64,000 nucleotides of DNA from Pareuzebyella sediminis. GTDB taxonomy: Bacteria; Bacteroidota; Bacteroidia; Flavobacteriales; Flavobacteriaceae. The notes beneath the pieces are model-generated. The model saw only the letters and a program-made list of their open reading frames with translations, was not told where the DNA came from and did not search any database. The position numbers and the translations under genes were made by a program. The DNA lies in contig NZ_VTZS01000004.1 in assembly GCF_008367235.1 (NCBI RefSeq), positions 434,001 through 498,000 of the forward strand, read 5' to 3'. Below are positions 63,314-64,000 of this stretch, one piece after another. Each line of letters starts with the position of its first letter. The first letter of the stretch is position 1.

Positions 63314-64000
63314 ATGAGTTCCCCCAAAAAAAAGATTGAACTACTATTTCTATGTCTCATTTTAACAGTTTTTGCAGTTTTGCTATCCTGTAGCAACGAT
63401 GAAGAAAATATAACCGTAAATGGATTCCACGCGCTGTCGGCTTTCAATGAGGCTGAAGTCGCAAAGATTTTTGTTTTTGATTCGGATAGGCTAGAAGTAT
63501 CTAATACAGCCATAATCGGAAAAGCTCCCTTAAGCATCGCATTTAACTCAGTGTATGGAGATGAGCAGGGAATTAAAGGTTATGCTTGGGATTTCGGCAG
63601 TGAAATAGCTCCATCGGCTCTAAAAAGGATGAAGCGTACATTTGAACATCCGGGTATTTATGAGGTGAAACTCACCGTGAGGGATGCACAAGGTCGAACT
63701 TATTCCGATACCGTGAAGATTACGTTGGCCGAGGATACTGATAGTTCACTTCCTGCAGAGATTTATGTCTTCGAATCGGAAAAATTAGATGTATCAAAGA
63801 CAGCCATAACTGGGGAAGCCCCTTTAAGTATCGCATTTAACTCTGTCTACGGAGATGAGTACGGAATTAAAGGCTATAGTTGGGATTTCGGTAGTGGAAT
63901 TGCCCCATCAGCATTAAAAAGAATGAAACGTACCTTTCAAAATCCCGGTATATATAATGTGAAACTCACGGTTCGTGACGCCCAAGGTTTAACGGCTACG
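63314..64000 (+). CDS. PKD-repeat lipoprotein, 5' part (runs off window)
   Basis: The first 229 codons of a gene continuing beyond the window. Signal and lipobox in FLCLILTVFAVLLSCSND, then tandem domains of about 98 residues. Each has the PKD pattern: APLSIAFNSVYGDE, GIKGYAWDFGS (W-D-F-G), ALKRMKRTFEHPGIYEVKLT and VRDAQG. The second copy (GYSWDFGSGIAPSALKRMKR) is nearly identical. PKD domains are extracellular binding/spacer modules of adhesins and enzymes. The full architecture cannot be seen. Confidence 0.85.
   Translation, partial: MSSPKKKIELLFLCLILTVFAVLLSCSNDEENITVNGFHALSAFNEAEVAKIFVFDSDRLEVSNTAIIGKAPLSIAFNSVYGDEQGIKGYAWDFGSEIAPSALKRMKRTFEHPGIYEVKLTVRDAQGRTYSDTVKITLAEDTDSSLPAEIYVFESEKLDVSKTAITGEAPLSIAFNSVYGDEYGIKGYSWDFGSGIAPSALKRMKRTFQNPGIYNVKLTVRDAQGLTAT
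63491..64000 (+). repeat. Tandem 294-bp repeats encoding PKD domains
   Basis: Unit 1 from 63491 and unit 2 from 63785 (period 294 nt, 98 codons), strongly alike at the DNA level, e.g. GGAATTAAAGG and GTGAAACTCAC in both. The second unit is cut by the window end; more copies may follow. High DNA identity implies recent duplication or ongoing recombination. Confidence 0.8.

Overview
The window looks like a chromosomal segment of a marine-type member of the Bacteroidota, most likely Flavobacteriaceae. Support: AT-rich DNA without clear Shine-Dalgarno sequences, several promoters of the Bacteroidota type (TTG, about 20 nt, TAnnTTTG), many lipoproteins, and gene families typical of that group (head-GIN, YceI, DUF4861, PKD lipoprotein, flavobacterial MutA/MutB pair). 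The species cannot be read from the sequence.

Layout. 1-9.9 kb: the 3' part of an RND efflux pump with its TolC partner, then housekeeping or accessory single genes (Gfo/Idh/MocA oxidoreductase, Zn-ribbon protein, head-GIN protein, FGE-like lipoprotein, YceI, DUF4861 lipoprotein, M20 amidohydrolase). 10-21 kb: a plus-strand set of cytochrome-linked carbohydrate genes: a PSCyt1/DUF1549/DUF1553 protein, a DUF1501 protein, a DUF2231-cytochrome-LRR protein and an SDR, then a Tat-signal oxidoreductase, NIPSNAP, sorbosone-dehydrogenase-like lipoprotein, cytochrome c and aldo/keto reductase. 21-35.3 kb: two minus-strand operons flanking a GntR/UTRA regulator gene. One holds a MetE-like protein, an UlaG-like metallo-beta-lactamase, a large dehydrogenase-HEAT-cytochrome protein and a TIM-barrel isomerase. 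The other holds a TIM-barrel isomerase, oxidoreductase, SDR, ROK kinase, SIS protein, FAD oxidoreductase and a phosphotriesterase-like hydrolase. Both operons carry the same 18-bp palindrome (AACTTGTA-NN-TACAAGTT) over the -33 element of a promoter with identical geometry. They are therefore probably one regulon for an unidentified sugar or sugar lactone.

35.8-41.6 kb: the most unusual locus. It is a tightly overlapping five-gene operon encoding a 1,025-residue protein built from 29-residue amphipathic helical repeats with a C-terminal HELTH metallopeptidase-like domain (eCIS-core/DUF4157-like), a C25 (gingipain/caspase-fold) peptidase without a signal peptide, an acyl carrier protein, an intact beta-ketoacyl synthase and a short ketosynthase-like protein that lacks the catalytic cysteine. 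I know of no described system with this combination. 41.7-45.5 kb: tRNA-Arg(TCT) and the two methylmalonyl-CoA mutase subunits.

46-62.9 kb: an exopolysaccharide/capsule locus: GDP-mannose dehydratase and GDP-fucose synthase (closed by a strong terminator), then a polyprenyl glycosylphosphotransferase, Wza-like and Wzc-like export proteins, Wzy-like polymerase/ligase, Wzx-like flippase and three GT4-type glycosyltransferases. Also present are a paralogous pair of small membrane proteins, one broken by a frameshift at a T7 tract, and a decayed GT4 remnant. 63.3-64 kb: the start of a lipoprotein with tandem 98-residue PKD repeats that runs off the window.
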